Assembly: GCA_946611025.1 (NCBI GenBank)
Contig: CAMOCR010000045.1
Location: 1-5,576, forward strand
Direction of reading: 5' to 3'
Length of the DNA: 5,576 nt
Origin: an uncultured Alphaproteobacteria bacterium
GTDB taxonomy: Bacteria; Pseudomonadota; Alphaproteobacteria; Rs-D84
The translations under genes and the position numbers were made by a program. Position 1 is the stretch's first letter; each line of letters begins with the position of its first letter. Positions 2,890-5,576 of the stretch are shown here, one piece after another. Below the pieces are notes generated by a model. That model made no database searches. It saw nothing but the letters and a program-made list of their open reading frames with translations, and was not told the DNA's origin.

Positions 2890-5550
2890 ATGAGCAACAA
2901 ATGGGTATATACATTTGGTAATGGTGCCGCCGAAGGTCGCGCAGACATGCGTAATCTGTTGGGGGGCAAGGGTGCCAATTTGGCTGAAATGAATTTGGTG
3001 GGGCTGCCGGTGCCGGCGGGCTTTACCGTTACAACAGATGTTTGTACATATTACTATGATCACAATCAAACATATCCATCTGATTTGATGGACCAGGTGC
3101 ATGCCGGTATCGCACATATCGAAAGCATTATGGGTAAAAAATTTGCAGATATGAACAATCCGTTATTGGTGTCGGTGCGTTCTGGGGCGCGCGTTTCAAT
3201 GCCGGGCATGATGGACACGGTTTTGAATTTGGGTTTGAACGATGAAACAGTCAAAGCATTGGCAAAATCTGCAAACAATGAACGTTTTGCATATGATTCA
3301 TATCGCCGCTTTATCATGATGTTTAGTGATGTTGTGTTGGGTGCAGATATCGATTTGTTCGAACACACACTGGAACGCATGAAGGAAGACAAGGGATATA
3401 AAGTTGACACCGAACTGACCGCTGATGATTTGAAAGAATTGGTTGAAAAGTTCAAAGAAATTGGTGTCAAAATTGGCAAGGTTTTCCCACAAGATCCATG
3501 GGAACAATTGAAATTGGGTATTGGTGCCGTGTTCGGTTCGTGGATGAGCAAAAAGGCCATCACATATCGTAAATTGAACAATATTCCAGGCGATTGGGGT
3601 ACCGCAGTGAATGTCCAGGCGATGGTGTTTGGTAATTCGGGCGATGACAGTGCAACCGGTGTATGTTTCAGCCGTGACCCAGCAACCGGTGAAAACAAAT
3701 ACTATGGTGAATATTTGATTAACGCCCAAGGCGAAGACGTTGTTGCTGGTATTCGTACACCACAACCAATGAGCAAGGATAACAGTGGTCGCGTATCGCT
3801 GGAAGAATCAATGCCAGAAGTTTATAAACAACTGTGCGATGTTCGTGAAAAATTGGAAAAGCATTACAAAGACATGCAAGACATGGAATTCACAATCGAA
3901 CACGGGAAATTGTGGATGTTGCAATGCCGCAATGGTAAACGTACCGCAGCGGCGGCTGTTCGTATGGCGGTTGAAATGGTCGAAGAAGGCTTGTTGACCA
4001 AAGAAGAAGCGATTCTGCGCGTTGGTGCCGATCAATTGAACCATTTGTTGCACCCAATGTTGGATCCAAAGGCCGAAAAGAAGGTTATTGCAACGGGTCT
4101 GCCGGCATCCCCAGGTGCCGCCGTTGGCCAAGCCGTGTTTAATGCCGAAGATGCAGAAAAATGGGCTGCCGAAGGTAAGAAAGTTATGCTTATCCGCGTT
4201 GAAACATCACCCGAAGACATTGCCGGTATGAACGCCGCCCAAGGTGTTATTACCGCACGTGGTGGTATGACATCGCACGCCGCCGTGGTTGCACGTGGTA
4301 TGGGTACACCATGCGTATCGGGTTCACCAGATATCAAAATTGATTATGATACCAAGACATTGAAAACAACATCTGGCGCGGTTATCCACGAAGGTGATTG
4401 GGTTTCAATCGATGGTGCACGTGGTGAAATTATCGAAGGTCAAGTTCCAACCGTATCTGTGGAAATGACTGGTAATTTTGGTACACTGATGAAATGGGTT
4501 GATGAAATCAAGACATTGACAGTCAAGGCAAATGCCGAAACACCAAAAGATGCAAAACAAGCACGTGACTTTGGTGCCGAAGGTATTGGTCTGGCGCGTA
4601 CAGAACACATGTTCTTTGACCCGAGCCGTATTCAAGATATGCGCGAAATGATTTTGGCAGACAATGTCGAAGGTCGCCGCGCAGCATTGGCAAAATTGTT
4701 GCCATATCAAAAAGCGGACTTTGTCGAACTGTTCAAGATTATGGATGGTCTGCCGGTCACAATTCGTTTGATTGACCCACCATTACATGAATTCTTGCCA
4801 CACACCGAAGAAGATATTGCAGCATTGGCGGCACATATCGGTAAGTCGGTTGAATTTGTGAAACAACGCAGCGAAGCATTGAAAGAACAAAATCCAATGT
4901 TGGGTCATCGTGGTTGCCGTTTGGCGATTACATACCCAGAAATTTGCGAAATGCAGACACGCGCTATTCTGTCGGCGGCATTGGAATGCAAAAATGCTGG
5001 TGTGACGGTTAAACCAGAAATCGAAGTGCCATTGGTTGGTTCGAAAAAAGAAGTCGATATTGTCAAAGCCGTTATTGATGCAACAGCGGAAAGTTTGTTC
5101 GCAGAAACCGGCGACAGCATCGAATATTCGGTTGGTTCCATGATTGAATTGCCACGCGCCGCATTGCTGGCAAATGAAATTGCGGAATCTTGCGAATTCT
5201 TTGAATTCGGTACAAACGATTTGACACAAACCACATTGGGAATGAGCCGTGATGACACAGGCAAAATCTTGGACGAATATCGCGCACGCGGTGTTTATGT
5301 CGCAGACCCGTTCGCGTCAGTCGACCAATTGGGTGTTGGTTTGTTGATTAAAGACGCCGTTGCCAAGGCCCGCGCGACCAAGGGTGAAAATATCCACTTG
5401 GGTGTGTGTGGTGAACATGGTGGCGATCCAGAATCAATCGAATTCTTCCATAAATGCGGATTCAATTCTGTATCGTGCAGTCCGTTCCGCGTGCCAATTG
5501 CACGCCTGGCGGCAGCGCAAGCGGCGGTTAAATACCCACGCAACAAATAA
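2890..5550 (+). CDS. ppdK: Pyruvate, phosphate dikinase (EC 2.7.9.1)
   Basis: A complete 886-residue cytoplasmic enzyme, of usual length for bacterial PPDK (about 870-890). It interconverts pyruvate + ATP + phosphate with phosphoenolpyruvate + AMP + pyrophosphate, in gluconeogenesis or in pyrophosphate-linked glycolysis. The N-terminal ATP-grasp domain (about 1-360) has GGKGANLAEM with K27, VRSGARVSMPGMMDT with R97, and E333, Q345 and R347 in the EFTIEHGKLWMLQCRNG stretch. The swivelling domain (about 400-520) carries the phosphoryl-carrier H463 in GGMTSHAAVVARGMG; T461, two residues before it, is the site used by PPDK regulatory kinases in the family. The C-terminal PEP/pyruvate barrel (about 530-886) has R570 (GLARTEH), GHRGCRL (672-678), Mg ligands E753 and D777 (FGTNDLTQ), and catalytic C840 (CGEHGGDP). 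All key residues are present. The start has AAAGGAG five bases upstream. Codon choice (GAA, GGT, CGT/CGC, TTG) is strongly biased, suggesting high expression. It has its own promoter and terminator. Confidence 0.98.
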   Translation: MSNKWVYTFGNGAAEGRADMRNLLGGKGANLAEMNLVGLPVPAGFTVTTDVCTYYYDHNQTYPSDLMDQVHAGIAHIESIMGKKFADMNNPLLVSVRSGARVSMPGMMDTVLNLGLNDETVKALAKSANNERFAYDSYRRFIMMFSDVVLGADIDLFEHTLERMKEDKGYKVDTELTADDLKELVEKFKEIGVKIGKVFPQDPWEQLKLGIGAVFGSWMSKKAITYRKLNNIPGDWGTAVNVQAMVFGNSGDDSATGVCFSRDPATGENKYYGEYLINAQGEDVVAGIRTPQPMSKDNSGRVSLEESMPEVYKQLCDVREKLEKHYKDMQDMEFTIEHGKLWMLQCRNGKRTAAAAVRMAVEMVEEGLLTKEEAILRVGADQLNHLLHPMLDPKAEKKVIATGLPASPGAAVGQAVFNAEDAEKWAAEGKKVMLIRVETSPEDIAGMNAAQGVITARGGMTSHAAVVARGMGTPCVSGSPDIKIDYDTKTLKTTSGAVIHEGDWVSIDGARGEIIEGQVPTVSVEMTGNFGTLMKWVDEIKTLTVKANAETPKDAKQARDFGAEGIGLARTEHMFFDPSRIQDMREMILADNVEGRRAALAKLLPYQKADFVELFKIMDGLPVTIRLIDPPLHEFLPHTEEDIAALAAHIGKSVEFVKQRSEALKEQNPMLGHRGCRLAITYPEICEMQTRAILSAALECKNAGVTVKPEIEVPLVGSKKEVDIVKAVIDATAESLFAETGDSIEYSVGSMIELPRAALLANEIAESCEFFEFGTNDLTQTTLGMSRDDTGKILDEYRARGVYVADPFASVDQLGVGLLIKDAVAKARATKGENIHLGVCGEHGGDPESIEFFHKCGFNSVSCSPFRVPIARLAAAQAAVKYPRNK

Positions 5551-5551
5551 T

Positions 5552-5576
5552 AAAAAACGCCCGTTTGGGCGTTTTT
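5552..5576 (+). terminator. Rho-independent terminator of ppdK (cut by the window edge)
   Basis: CGCCC (5558-5562) pairs with GGGCG (5567-5571) around a GTTT loop. A5553-5557 facing T5572-5576 extends the stem and gives the start of a U tract. It begins two bases after the TAA at 5548-5550. The T run reaches the last base of the window, so its full length is unknown. Confidence 0.88.

Noticed and set aside
3066..3765. Long reverse-strand open frames inside ppdK (up to about 210 codons)
   Set aside because: They are shadows of a highly codon-biased gene: low complexity, rich in Ser, Thr and Cys, with no recognisable domain, while the forward frame is an intact PPDK.
1..5576. Mobile element, CRISPR array, tRNA or phage gene
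   Set aside because: I saw no transposase or integrase motifs, no regularly spaced repeats, no terminal inverted repeats with target duplications, and no cloverleaf-like sequence on either strand.

Overview
The window reads as a compact, gene-dense chromosomal stretch of a moderately AT-rich bacterium. Leucine is written mostly TTG, glutamate almost always GAA, and genes are separated by short AT-rich gaps with Shine-Dalgarno sites and TTGACA/TATAAT-like promoters. An alphaproteobacterium, perhaps a small-genome gut- or host-associated lineage, is my best guess. That is inference from overall style only: there is no rRNA or other marker here. No tRNA, CRISPR array, insertion sequence or phage gene was seen.

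Layout. Bases 1-69 are the tail of a rightward gene, closed by a clean intrinsic terminator (76-102). A promoter at 114-141 drives an unrecognised 136-residue protein (166-576). It runs head-on into a leftward VIT1/CCC1-type membrane transporter (581-1078) with only four bases between the two stop codons. A leftward unrecognised 139-residue protein (1130-1549) follows, ended by a terminator hairpin (1101-1130) that also sits where the transporter's promoter appears to be. The 191-base gap 1550-1740 is a divergent promoter region. Rightward from it run a small secreted Cys-containing protein (1741-2097) and, overlapping its 3' end, a zeta-toxin-like P-loop kinase (2076-2792). A 97-base gap with a promoter leads into a complete pyruvate, phosphate dikinase gene, ppdK (2890-5550), whose terminator is cut by the window edge.

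How the genes work together. Only ppdK has a firm metabolic role: reversible interconversion of pyruvate and phosphoenolpyruvate with ATP, phosphate, AMP and pyrophosphate. The transporter probably moves iron or manganese. The secreted protein and the zeta-like kinase probably share a transcript, but no antitoxin gene is visible beside the kinase. I see no convincing new multi-gene defence or mobile system. The points most worth a second look are the secreted-protein/zeta-like kinase pair, the divergent promoter region, and the terminator that overlaps a promoter.
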